Part shown: positions 22,083 through 30,347 of the stretch, piece by piece
Numbering within the stretch: position 1 is the first letter of the stretch
Layout: each line of letters begins with the position of its first letter
Origin: Gardnerella vaginalis
GTDB lineage: Bacteria; Actinomycetota; Actinomycetes; Actinomycetales; Bifidobacteriaceae
Assembly (NCBI GenBank): GCA_946997215.1
Contig: CAMPUL010000015.1
Coordinates: 1-34,044, forward strand
Direction: 5' to 3'
DNA length: 34,044 bases
Translations under genes and position numbers: made by a program
Notes under the pieces: generated by a model
What the model was told of the DNA's origin: nothing
Databases searched by the model: none
The model's input: only the letters and a program-made list of their open reading frames with translations

Positions 22083-22123
22083 TGTGTGTAATTGTGCACA
22101 ATTGTGTATAACAATGTGGATAA
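22083..22123 (-). promoter_or_regulatory. Tandem DnaA-box-like array
   Basis: Four 9-mers occur in a row: TGTGTGTAA (22083), TGTGCACAA (22093), TGTGTATAA (22103) and TGTGGATAA (22115). On the minus strand the last is TTATCCACA, the consensus DnaA box, and the next TTATACACA. Spacing is 10, 10 and 12 bases, about one helical turn. It lies in the 300-base gap between tRNA-Ser and the surface-protein gene. No dnaA or other origin gene is near, so the role is open. Confidence 0.6.
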
Positions 22124-22275
22124 CTACCCTCTAAAATAGCCTTTAACCACATTGAAAGTTTTTTATTTACAGATTGAAATTCCTAAATCATAGTTAGAGC
22201 ATGAGCGATTTTTTCGTTCATCGTGGCTAGCAAAACGTTTGTCACGCAAGAGAAAACAACGTTTAAGGAGTTGAT

Positions 22276-25200
22276 ATGGGAAAACATGGATGTAAAAAGA
22301 TTCCAATCTTTTTACGCAATAAGCGCACGCGAATGTTCTCTTTAATGACAGCGTTGCTGGCGACTATTGCAATTGTTGTTGGCAATGGTGTAATTAGCGG
22401 AGCGTATGCGTTCGACGATATTCCTACGTATATAAGCAATTACTCTGGTTGTGGAGCTGTAGGTAACTATAAAAGATTGTATTCAGTTGATGACGATACT
22501 ACGTATTGCGTTGACACTCATGATCATGGAAGCTTGATTACAGATACTTCTTGGGGTGCTGTAATAAATAATCGTGATGTTGCGATTGCAGCAATGATGA
22601 TAAAACTTAGTGTTAGTGGAGGTTATGGGCGTGGTGACTATAGAAACAGAGTTGCAATCGCTTATGCTATTCATGAACATTTTGAAGATAGAGCCAAATG
22701 GAATGAGGCGAAGCAGAATTCGTTCAATACTAAAGATTTTAGTGAAATAGCTAGTAAAGCTGATGAACTTTGGAATGAGGCTGCTAACAAAATTCCTACA
22801 AAAGTTTTATTCGAAAATAATTATGGTACTTCAGGCAGTTCTGGTGAAATAAAAGTAAAAGCAGAAGGAATTACAAGAACAGCATATAGCGGTAATAACG
22901 GTGTTGATTTTAAAATAACTGCATCGAATGAAAATATTAAGTTCAAAGATAATTACTACAACAACAATAGTGAATTAAAAGAAGAACGCAAAGGTTTTAT
23001 ACGTACAGACAAAGATTATTCAGATGATTTTGTTTGGGTTGCAACTGGAGAAGGCAAAGTTGATATTAATGGCGAATATTATCTTCCAAACTTGGATAGA
23101 CGTGACACAAAAAACGGTTGCTACTTGCTTAGGTTGTCGCAATCTCCTGTGAAATATAATATTGATAGTTCAATTTCTATTGATGCGCATAGAAATTTCT
23201 ACCCAACTGTTACATCAAAATCTGAAGTTAAAAAGTTAAAACTAGGCGATTCTGTAGAAGGCAATGTAAAAAGTGGCGTTAACTACGAAGATAATAAGCC
23301 TTGGATTAAAGATAAGAAGATTCGTGCGCGCGGATACTACTTTGTAGGATCGCATGAAAATATTCTAAAAGAACGTGCAGCGGGTAGTAATGTAGATGAC
23401 TACCTAAAAGAGTTGCGCGCTGATTCTAACATTAGACAAGTAGGTGCAAGTGACGTTTACTTTACCAAATCAGGCGAAGAAGCTAAAACAGTTGTTCATG
23501 TAACAAATGGAGATATGAAACCAGAAAATCTTGAAAAAGCAACAGAATATAAAGTTGGTGAACAAGATGCTGGACTATTTGGTACATGGGTTTGGACTAT
23601 TGCTAAAAACGAGCAAGATAGTGACGTTAAAGATTTTGTTTCTAGTGATTTTATTGAAGGTTTTGGTAAAGCACAATCTACTCTAACTCATATGGCAAAA
23701 GTAAACATAAAACATGTTAAAAATGCTAAAAATAAAGATTCAAATGAAGTATCAGACACAATTATTGTTAGTGGCGCGCCAAAAGATTACGGAATGTTTA
23801 AAGGTAATAAAGAGTATGGATTTGATGGCGATGAAAATATGAAAGTTCGCTTGTGGTGGATTGGGTATGAAAATGGCACTGTTGATAAAGAGTCTATAAG
23901 TAAGTTAAATCCAAAATCAGATAAAGAGCCTGAGGAAGACGATAATCACAAGAAAGTTGGCGAATGGTCAATTCCGCTTAGAAATGGCGTTTATACGATT
24001 GCTAACGGAAAAGTGATGCTAAAGGAAGCTTCTGCGGATGTTGCTGGTGCTAGTGATTCGGGTGGCAATACTGAAACTGGTAATGGAAAAGAAGGGCTAG
24101 ATCTTGGAAAGAAAGTTGCCGATATTGTTAATTTGAAGTCTGGTAATTCTGGCGAAAGCGGAATGTATGTGTTTGTGTATGATTTCCCTGGTTCTTCTAG
24201 AGCAGAAGCGTTTAAAACAGCATTTAACGATGTAGATAGCAAGAGCGTGTTTAACAAGCAAAATGTGACTAATCATCCGAGTAAGAATGGTGAGGCTAAT
24301 CCAGGTGGTGTCAATACAGGTAGTCAATCGCAGAGTGGTAATGCTCAAAATGGTGGTAAGCAATCTAGTGAGAATGTGCAAAATGATGACACTCAAAATG
24401 GTGCTCAAAATGGAAGGCAGAACACAAATCAGAATGGCAATCAGAATGGAACATCATCGAGTGAAAATACAAACAGTGGAAATGTTACGGGTAGTGAAGT
24501 TGGTCCAAAGACGTCTCCTAGTGGTGGTGTTGTAGATAATATTATTTCAAAACAGAATCCGCAGAATCCGCAAGGTTCTGGTAAGCAAGATAATCCTGGT
24601 AAGCAGGAGCCTGGTAAACAAGATCCTGGAAAGGGCGAGCCTGGTAAGTATGAGCAGCCTGGTGGTTCTAGTGAAAAGCCTAGCGGTTTGCAGCCTGGCG
24701 GAACGCAGAATAATGGCAGCGCAAGTAGCAGCCAAAATGGTGGTGCAAGCGATGTTAAGAATGGTAGCCAAAGTGGAGAGTCATCGGGTGAGCCTGCTGG
24801 TAGTGGAAATGTTACGGGTAGTGAAGTTGATCCAAAGACGTCTCCTAGTGGTGGTGTTGTAGATAATATTATTTCAAAACAGAATCCTCAGAATCCTCAG
24901 AATACGCAAGGTTCTAGTAAGCAAGATAATCCAGGTAAGCAAAATCTGAGTAAGCAGGATCCTGGAAAACAAGATAATCCTGTAAAAGATCAGCCTGGTG
25001 TGCAAAAGCCAGGTGGTTCTAACGAAAAGCCTGGCGGTACACAAGGTTCTAGTGCGCAAAATGAAGTTGCTGGTACACAGTCTGGCAGCGCGCAAGTTGG
25101 CAACAATGCGCAGTTTGGTGTAAACGCTGGAGCGAATAATAATATGCTCGGTGCGCTAGTAGATGCTGGAAATAATAATACGGTTCATCAAAATGCAAAT

Positions 25201-25719
25201 GCGACTGGCGAGAGTAATGCTAAGAGTGATTCTAATAACGATAAAGTTAATGAGAAAAACAATAAAAAAGATAATCAAAGTAATGTTAAGACGGATTACC
25301 AGCATAAATCTGAGCATGTTGCAACCAAGGAAGATACCAAGGAAGATAAATATACATCTGCTAAATCAGGTACTATTCAGCGAGGTGATTCTAAGAAGGT
25401 TGATGCTCATCAAAGCGCCACTCAGCAGGGAAATTCTAAGCATGGGAATTCTCAGCAGGGAGATAACCAGCAGGTAGACAATCAGCATGGAGATGATCAA
25501 CAGGTAATCGACTCTAACACAGAGCAGAATACGCAGCCAAATAATCAATATGCAAGTGGAGCAAAAAAATCAAAACGACGCCATGCTCGTCTAGGTGCTA
25601 ATGTTGGGCGTCTAGTAACAACTGGCGTAAAAGTTGAAACAACGCTAATGTTCTCTTTGGCTATATTGCTTATTGCAGGATCTGTGATTTTGGCAAAACG
25701 TGTAGGGTGTGTTGCATAA
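22276..25719 (+). CDS. Large secreted surface protein with low-complexity repeats
   Basis: The 1147-residue protein has a signal peptide with a basic start and a hydrophobic core (FSLMTALLATIAIVV), with cleavage likely after AYA at residue 45. A folded region of about 560 residues follows; near its start YCVDTHDHG and RVAIAYAIHEHFED resemble the N-terminal domain of bifidobacterial surface adhesins, but I cannot assign a family. From about 660 on the protein is Gly/Ser/Asn/Gln/Pro-Lys-rich with in-frame duplications. It ends with a basic stretch, LVTTG at 1113-1117, a membrane helix and a KR tail, a sorting-signal layout with V in place of P. ATG 22276 follows AAGGAG. It lies beside tRNA-Ser. 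Adhesion is a guess; no enzymatic motif was seen. Confidence 0.8.
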   Translation: MGKHGCKKIPIFLRNKRTRMFSLMTALLATIAIVVGNGVISGAYAFDDIPTYISNYSGCGAVGNYKRLYSVDDDTTYCVDTHDHGSLITDTSWGAVINNRDVAIAAMMIKLSVSGGYGRGDYRNRVAIAYAIHEHFEDRAKWNEAKQNSFNTKDFSEIASKADELWNEAANKIPTKVLFENNYGTSGSSGEIKVKAEGITRTAYSGNNGVDFKITASNENIKFKDNYYNNNSELKEERKGFIRTDKDYSDDFVWVATGEGKVDINGEYYLPNLDRRDTKNGCYLLRLSQSPVKYNIDSSISIDAHRNFYPTVTSKSEVKKLKLGDSVEGNVKSGVNYEDNKPWIKDKKIRARGYYFVGSHENILKERAAGSNVDDYLKELRADSNIRQVGASDVYFTKSGEEAKTVVHVTNGDMKPENLEKATEYKVGEQDAGLFGTWVWTIAKNEQDSDVKDFVSSDFIEGFGKAQSTLTHMAKVNIKHVKNAKNKDSNEVSDTIIVSGAPKDYGMFKGNKEYGFDGDENMKVRLWWIGYENGTVDKESISKLNPKSDKEPEEDDNHKKVGEWSIPLRNGVYTIANGKVMLKEASADVAGASDSGGNTETGNGKEGLDLGKKVADIVNLKSGNSGESGMYVFVYDFPGSSRAEAFKTAFNDVDSKSVFNKQNVTNHPSKNGEANPGGVNTGSQSQSGNAQNGGKQSSENVQNDDTQNGAQNGRQNTNQNGNQNGTSSSENTNSGNVTGSEVGPKTSPSGGVVDNIISKQNPQNPQGSGKQDNPGKQEPGKQDPGKGEPGKYEQPGGSSEKPSGLQPGGTQNNGSASSSQNGGASDVKNGSQSGESSGEPAGSGNVTGSEVDPKTSPSGGVVDNIISKQNPQNPQNTQGSSKQDNPGKQNLSKQDPGKQDNPVKDQPGVQKPGGSNEKPGGTQGSSAQNEVAGTQSGSAQVGNNAQFGVNAGANNNMLGALVDAGNNNTVHQNANATGESNAKSDSNNDKVNEKNNKKDNQSNVKTDYQHKSEHVATKEDTKEDKYTSAKSGTIQRGDSKKVDAHQSATQQGNSKHGNSQQGDNQQVDNQHGDDQQVIDSNTEQNTQPNNQYASGAKKSKRRHARLGANVGRLVTTGVKVETTLMFSLAILLIAGSVILAKRVGCVA
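24475..24560 (+). repeat. 86-base direct repeat, copy 1
   Basis: It encodes GNVTGSEVGPKTSPSGG and VVDNIISKQN. It matches 24802-24887 with a single difference (GGT versus GAT codon) at an offset of 327 bases, which keeps the reading frame. Confidence 0.9.
24802..24887 (+). repeat. 86-base direct repeat, copy 2
   Basis: The second copy, 327 bases downstream of the first, encodes the same motif with EVDPK in place of EVGPK. The near identity at third positions points to recent duplication or gene conversion. Confidence 0.9.
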
Positions 25720-25815
25720 AATCCCTCATAAAACATTTGGTGCATATGAGAATGAATTTGTAAAAAATATATATTGCGCTATATTAATAGAGTACTAAAA
25801 CGGATAAGAATAGTT

Positions 25816-25890
25816 GCGTTGTATAATATGCATAATTTATTCTATAAGCATAGCCTTTTGTAGCTTATGGTTTTGCATACTATACAACGC
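25816..25890. repeat. Long inverted repeat with nested stem
   Basis: GCGTTGTATAATATGCA (25816-25832) pairs with TGCATACTATACAACGC (25874-25890), 16 of 17 positions. An inner ATAAGC (25844-25849) pairs with GCTTAT (25863-25868). There is no T-run. It lies in the 224-base gap between the surface protein and the CsoR-family gene, which otherwise shows no gene. Confidence 0.75.
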
Positions 25891-25943
25891 ACAATTATTG
25901 TGTAAATAGTATATAGAAGCACTGTTTCCACACGAGGTTTTTT

Positions 25944-26237
25944 ATGAGTGACTACAACATAGATAAAGAAAAAATGTTGGTTCGTTTACATAGAGTATGC
26001 GGACAAGTTCACGCTGTTGAAAATATGATTGAAAAAGGGGAAGACTACAACAATATTCTTATGCAACTTTCTGCTTCTACGGCAGCGCTTAGAGCGGTTG
26101 CTCTTATAATTGCTCATCAAGAAATATCAAAAGCTTTAGAGGCTGCACAAAATGCTTCTGATCAAAAAGTTACAGATAAGAAAGTTGCTGAGCTTGTAGA
26201 TGTTGTAGATCACTTAATGCGCTACGATAAGTCGTGA
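25944..26237 (+). CDS. CsoR/RcnR-family (DUF156) repressor without usual ligands
   Basis: The 97-residue all-helical protein has the family skeleton RLHRVCGQVHAVENMIEKGEDY then ILMQLSASTAALRAVALIIAH. Members sense copper, nickel, formaldehyde or persulfide through a Cys/His/Cys triad. By eye, those positions are Tyr35, Glu60 and Ala64 here, and the only cysteine is Cys19. So metal or thiol sensing of the known type seems lost, or another ligand set is used. ATG 25944 follows GAGG by seven bases. No metal exporter is adjacent. The inverted repeat at 25816-25890 just upstream is a candidate operator, which is inference. Confidence 0.88.
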   Translation: MSDYNIDKEKMLVRLHRVCGQVHAVENMIEKGEDYNNILMQLSASTAALRAVALIIAHQEISKALEAAQNASDQKVTDKKVAELVDVVDHLMRYDKS

Positions 26238-26304
26238 TTTGTGATTCTAGCGGTTGCATATAATCTTTTTGTAGCTTTAAGACTGTTTGAATTGAAAACG
26301 ATTT

Positions 26305-26353
26305 GAATATCGAATATCGAATAATATTAAATATCGAATATGAAGAATATGCG
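26305..26353 (+). repeat. Short repeats of GAATATC
   Basis: GAATATC and AATATCG-like units recur from 26305 up to and across the start of the YigZ gene. The array is A/T-rich and imperfectly symmetric. It occupies the place where a ribosome-binding site would be expected. Confidence 0.4.
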
Positions 26354-26981
26354 AACCGTAACTGATTTGTGTGAAAATCCTGCGCACTTTGCTTTTGTAG
26401 AGAAGAAGTCTGAATTTATTTCGGACGCTTGCCATGTTTCAAGTGTTGAAGAAGTAATTAAGTTTGTAGAGTCAATTAGGCTGACTCACCCAAAAGCAAG
26501 GCATGTTGCGTATGCTGCAATTTTTACGGATAAAGATGGCAGATTGTGCGAGCGCATGAGTGATGATGGTGAGCCTGCTGGTACTGCAGGTAAGCCGATT
26601 TTGGACGTTATTAGGTCTTCTAATGTTGTAGACACAGTTGTAACAGTTACACGTTATTTTGGTGGAATTTTACTTGGGTCTGGTGGATTAATACGAGCGT
26701 ATTCTGCTGCGGCTTCAGGTGCTGTAAAGTCTAGTAAAATAGCGGATATTGTAGAGTGTAATTGTTTTTCTTGCAAAGTTGAGTACGCGCATTTAAGAAT
26801 GTTTAAGCATTTATTATTAAAAAACAATGCGGAAGTTATAAGCGAAGAATACGGCGTTTCTATTGAATTAAAAGTATGCGTGCCACGTGAAGAGTCAGAT
26901 AGATTTCTGGAAGCAGTAAAAAATACGTTTTCTGGAGTAATAATTCCAGATTTTTGCGGTGTTTGCACTAGAATTTGCTGA
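26340..26981 (+). CDS. YigZ/IMPACT-family protein
   Basis: The 213-residue product has the family signatures ARHVAYAAIF, RMSDDGEPAGTAGKPIL (about 76-92) and VTRYFGGILLGSGGLIRAYSAA (about 101-122), with a C-terminal ferredoxin-like domain. These proteins are broadly conserved; the eukaryotic relative IMPACT acts in translation control, and the bacterial role is not settled. The start is ATG 26340 or ATG 26349 (MRTVTDL); neither has a good Shine-Dalgarno. The length is normal for the family. It is probably monocistronic, about 100 bases after the CsoR-family gene. Confidence 0.93.
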   Translation: MKNMRTVTDLCENPAHFAFVEKKSEFISDACHVSSVEEVIKFVESIRLTHPKARHVAYAAIFTDKDGRLCERMSDDGEPAGTAGKPILDVIRSSNVVDTVVTVTRYFGGILLGSGGLIRAYSAAASGAVKSSKIADIVECNCFSCKVEYAHLRMFKHLLLKNNAEVISEEYGVSIELKVCVPREESDRFLEAVKNTFSGVIIPDFCGVCTRIC

Positions 26982-27092
26982 TTTTTATTTTTAGTGATTT
27001 TTTAGTAAGTTGTGTGTGATTCTTTTTTTAAGATTTGTGTTGCAAAGCTGATAGATTAGATAAGTGACTAAGCAAAGGTTGGTGAGTCTCTT

Positions 27093-27794
27093 ATGAATGA
27101 TGCGCAAAAGCTTAATGGCGGTGAGAAAAACGAAGATTTAGGCAATAGTGCAAGCCATGATTTATCTAATGAGTCTAATGAATCTAATAATTCCAATGCT
27201 TCATACGAGCCATTAACCGCTGTTTACGAGCATTTAAGGCATTCCAGTGATTCTAAAGAATTGCATGAATTTGCTATAAAAGAGTTGCCAGATAGGTCGG
27301 ATCAGGCAGGATTTTCTAGAGCGACTGCACTTTTGGAAGCTGTAGCAGGAAATGCAAACACTCCAGAAGAAGATCGCGTTCACTTAGCAACAGTAATGCC
27401 ATTCCCGAATATCTTGGTTAAGCTTTCTCAAGACGAATCAAGTAATGTTCGTTTAGCTGTTGCAAAGAACGAAAATGCTAAGAATTGGCTAGTTGGAAGG
27501 CTTACTAAAGATTCTTGCGCGCAAGTTAGAGATGCTGCTTTGTGCAATCCGCGAACATCTTGGAAAATGCGATTAGAAGGAGCGCAAACAAATGGTGTTA
27601 GCGCAAAAACGTTGGATTATCTAGCTTCTCTTGGTGCAAGCGAAGAAAGTAACGATTCGCCTGTGCTCTCTGCAATGGTAAGAAGAGCAGTGGCGCTTAA
27701 TCCAGGTGTGTCGCAGCCAACTTTGATTGCTTTGTCTAAAGATAAGGATTCGGATGTATCACTTGCTGCGTCAGAAGTCTTAAATAAGTCTTGA
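27093..27794 (+). CDS. HEAT/LRV-like repeat protein
   Basis: The 233-residue soluble protein has a low-complexity Asn/Ser/Glu start (to about 40). It then has repeated helical units such as PFPNILVKLSQDESSNVRLAVAKNEN, DSCAQVRDAALCNPRTS and a final LSKDKDSDVSLAASEVL. This fits a HEAT or variant leucine-rich repeat solenoid, usually a protein-binding scaffold. No catalytic motif was seen. ATG 27093 has GGTGAG about eight bases upstream. Its stop lies some 75 bases before malQ. The fold type also occurs at the C-terminus of the FHA protein in this window. I do not recognise a specific function. Confidence 0.75.
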   Translation: MNDAQKLNGGEKNEDLGNSASHDLSNESNESNNSNASYEPLTAVYEHLRHSSDSKELHEFAIKELPDRSDQAGFSRATALLEAVAGNANTPEEDRVHLATVMPFPNILVKLSQDESSNVRLAVAKNENAKNWLVGRLTKDSCAQVRDAALCNPRTSWKMRLEGAQTNGVSAKTLDYLASLGASEESNDSPVLSAMVRRAVALNPGVSQPTLIALSKDKDSDVSLAASEVLNKS

Positions 27795-27868
27795 ATAAGT
27801 CTTGAGTATAAAAGTAAAATGAATAATAATTGCATACGTTTGCATTAAAACCCCACAAATATACTACG

Positions 27869-30046
27869 ATGGAAACTATGAACACTAAAAATGAAGAAAC
27901 AGTGCAGCCAACAAGTCCGTTAAGGCGATTGGCTGAACTAATGGGCGTTCGTTCCGAATTCGTTGGATCGGATGGCGTAGAGCATCAAATCGCCGATAGC
28001 GTGCTTGTAAAAGTATTGCAATCACTATGCGTAGAAGCTCAAAACGATAAACAAATCGAAGAAGCAACTCAAAAAATCCTTAATGAGCGTCACACTCGCT
28101 TAGTTGCTTCAACAGTTTTGCACACTGTTGGTAAAGAAAGCGAAGTAAGCGTAAACACTGGGATTTTGGAGTATCCTACAGCAACACTTATTTTGGAAGA
28201 TGGCAGTGAATACAAGGGTGATTTGCAAATTTCTCCTTCTAAAGACGATGTTGCAATCCCAGTAGACGGAAAGTTTGTAGCAACGTCTTTGCTTAAGATT
28301 CCTGCAGACGTTCCAATGGGCTATCATACTTTGCGCGTTAGTGTTGCCGACCGCGTAGAAGAGGCCACTCTTATTAGCGCGCCAGAAAGCATTGATACGA
28401 TTGAAAAACTAGAAAAAGATGGCAAGCAAATTTGGGGTTGGATGGCTCAGCTTTATTCAATCCGCTCCTCTAAGTCTTGGGGAGTTGGCGATTACGCAGA
28501 TTTGGCAGATTTGCTTGTTAAAGCTAAAGAAAAGTCGGGAGCGGACTTTGTTCTTATAAATCCGCTTCACGCTGGAGAGCCAGTTGCTCCGTTAACGCCT
28601 TCGCCATATTTGCCTGTTGCTAGGTCTATGGTAAACGTTACGTATATTCGACCAGAAAGCATTCCAGAATATAATCTTCTTAGCGAGCAAGATCGCAAAA
28701 GCGTTGACGATTTGCATAATCAAGTAGAGCCGCTTAATAATGATGCGCAAATTATTGATCGCGATGCAATGTGGCGCGTAAAAATGCACGCTTTGTGGAT
28801 TATTTTTAAGTCGGGCATGTCAGCCGAGCGCGCGCAAAAGTTTGAAGCGTTTAAGAAAGATATGGGAGACGCTCTTGAATCCTACGCAACTTGGTGCCTT
28901 TGCTACGACAAGTGGGGTGCGCCTAATGGCGATGACTGCTGGGAGAAGCATCTTACTAAAGATTCCGATGAGATTAGCGCTTTAGCAAAGCAATTCCCAG
29001 ACACGCTAGAGTTTTATCGTTGGCTTGAGTGGATTGCGTTCGGCCAGTTGCACGACGCGCAAATGGCAGCTAAAAAAGCAGGAATGCGCATTGGAATTAT
29101 GTCGGATATGGCTGTTGGCGTGCATCCTGCAGGCTCCGAGGTTTGGTGGAATCCTGAGCGATTCGCCAATGGCGCTTGCGTTGGTGCGCCTCCTGATTAC
29201 TTCAATCAGCAAGGTCAAAACTGGTCTCAGCCTCCGCTTAATCCATTTGAGCTTGAGCGCACAGGCTTTAAGACCTACAGAGATATGGTTCATGGCATGT
29301 TTGCTTCCGCTGGAGCTGTGCGAATTGACCATATTCTTGGGCTTTTCCGCCTTTGGTGGATTCCAGAAGGATCTACTCCAGGAGACGGAGCTTACGTTTA
29401 CTACGATGCAAACGTTATGCTTGGCATTCTTGCTATTGAAGCTACGCGCGCAAATGGCGTTGTGGTTGGAGAAGACCTTGGCGTTGTGCCAGCTGAAGCT
29501 CTAGAAGTTTTGGCTAAAAACAAGGTTCTTGGATGCACGGTTGAGTGGTTTGAGCAGAGGGATGGCGCGTTCCGCGAGCCTAAGAAGTGGCGCGAAATGA
29601 CGCTTGCTTCTGTAAATACTCACGATTTGCCACCTGCTGCAGGATACTTAAACTACGAGCACGTTAATATTCGCGAGCGTTTGAATCTTCTTTCGGGTTC
29701 GGTAGAAGAATTCCGCGCTGATGCTGTTAAAGAGCATAATGCAATGCTTAAGATGCTTGTTTCTGGCGGATTCTTAAGCGAAAGTGCGCTAGAAGACGAG
29801 TCGCAGCATGAGCAAGAGATTGTAGAAGCGTTGTATAAAGCGCTTAAAGCTGCGCCTTCTAAGTTGCTTGCTGCGTCTATTGTTGACGCCACTGGCGAGC
29901 ACAGAGCGCAAAATCAGCCTGGAACTAACGACGAATATCCAAATTGGCGTATTCCTTTGGCGGATGCTGATTGCAATCCTGTTCTTTTGGATGATTTGTT
30001 TGACTTGCCTAGAGTTAAGTCTTTAGCGCAAATCATGAATAAATAG
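27869..30046 (+). CDS. malQ: 4-alpha-glucanotransferase (amylomaltase)
   Basis: MalQ moves glucan segments between malto-oligosaccharides and is part of cytoplasmic maltodextrin and glycogen use. The product is about 725 residues (GH77). Landmarks are WGWMAQLYSIRSSKSWGVGDY (about 196), INPLHAGEP, RIDHILGLFRLWW with the nucleophile Asp (about 487), GEDLG with the acid/base Glu (about 535), and NTHDLPPAAGY (about 583). The N-terminal extension is typical of actinobacterial MalQ. The start is ATG 27869, or ATG 27878 nine bases on; a weak TATACT sits just upstream at 27860 and no clear Shine-Dalgarno is present. Confidence 0.95.
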   Translation: METMNTKNEETVQPTSPLRRLAELMGVRSEFVGSDGVEHQIADSVLVKVLQSLCVEAQNDKQIEEATQKILNERHTRLVASTVLHTVGKESEVSVNTGILEYPTATLILEDGSEYKGDLQISPSKDDVAIPVDGKFVATSLLKIPADVPMGYHTLRVSVADRVEEATLISAPESIDTIEKLEKDGKQIWGWMAQLYSIRSSKSWGVGDYADLADLLVKAKEKSGADFVLINPLHAGEPVAPLTPSPYLPVARSMVNVTYIRPESIPEYNLLSEQDRKSVDDLHNQVEPLNNDAQIIDRDAMWRVKMHALWIIFKSGMSAERAQKFEAFKKDMGDALESYATWCLCYDKWGAPNGDDCWEKHLTKDSDEISALAKQFPDTLEFYRWLEWIAFGQLHDAQMAAKKAGMRIGIMSDMAVGVHPAGSEVWWNPERFANGACVGAPPDYFNQQGQNWSQPPLNPFELERTGFKTYRDMVHGMFASAGAVRIDHILGLFRLWWIPEGSTPGDGAYVYYDANVMLGILAIEATRANGVVVGEDLGVVPAEALEVLAKNKVLGCTVEWFEQRDGAFREPKKWREMTLASVNTHDLPPAAGYLNYEHVNIRERLNLLSGSVEEFRADAVKEHNAMLKMLVSGGFLSESALEDESQHEQEIVEALYKALKAAPSKLLAASIVDATGEHRAQNQPGTNDEYPNWRIPLADADCNPVLLDDLFDLPRVKSLAQIMNK

Positions 30047-30062
30047 AGGTATATGCGTGATT

Positions 30063-30145
30063 AATTGCGGGCTTCAGCGTTTGTTTTTGCTAGCGAGCGT
30101 TGCAGTCCGCAATTGTATAACGTTGTAGTCCGCGTTGTAGTCCGC
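30063..30145 (+). repeat. GTTGTAGTCCGC repeats and hairpin after malQ
   Basis: Copies of GTTGYAGTCCGC lie at 30099-30110, 30122-30133 and 30134-30145, the last two in direct tandem. AATTGCGG (30063-30070) pairs with CCGCAATT (30107-30114). There is no T-run, so termination of malQ is not clearly explained. Confidence 0.5.
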
Positions 30146-30165
30146 GCTGTATGTAAAATAGAAGT

Positions 30166-30195
30166 TTGCAAATAGTCGTCATGTGGCGATATACT
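30166..30195 (+). promoter_or_regulatory. Probable rplM-rpsI promoter
   Basis: TTGCAA (30166-30171), an 18-base spacer and TATACT (30190-30195) give both hexamers. The transcript would start near 30202 and carry a leader of about 145 bases to the rplM start. Confidence 0.6.
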
Positions 30196-30211
30196 TGCAG
30201 ATTGTTGTGTT

Positions 30212-30267
30212 TCCCTAAGGGGTCCTTCAAAGCGCTTTTCCCACTCGCCATCGAGGACTTTCAGGGA
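30212..30267 (+). promoter_or_regulatory. Structured leader upstream of rplM
   Basis: The outer stem TCCCT (30212-30216) with AGGGA (30263-30267) and the inner stem GTCCT (30222-30226) with AGGAC (30254-30258) flank an inner loop region. The position in the 5' leader of rplM-rpsI suggests an L13- or S9-type autoregulatory leader. No T-run follows, so it is not a plain terminator. Confidence 0.5.
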
Positions 30268-30347
30268 GCCCACGGATTATGAGTAACGTATTTTCTATAA
30301 ACCAAGAAAATACAACGCTCGAAACACAATAGAGAAAAGGTACGATT

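Noticed and set aside
24097..25095. Minus-strand Leu/Thr/Arg-rich frames opposite the surface-protein repeats
   Set aside because: They arise because the low-complexity repeats lack stop codons in several frames; no start signal or family match.
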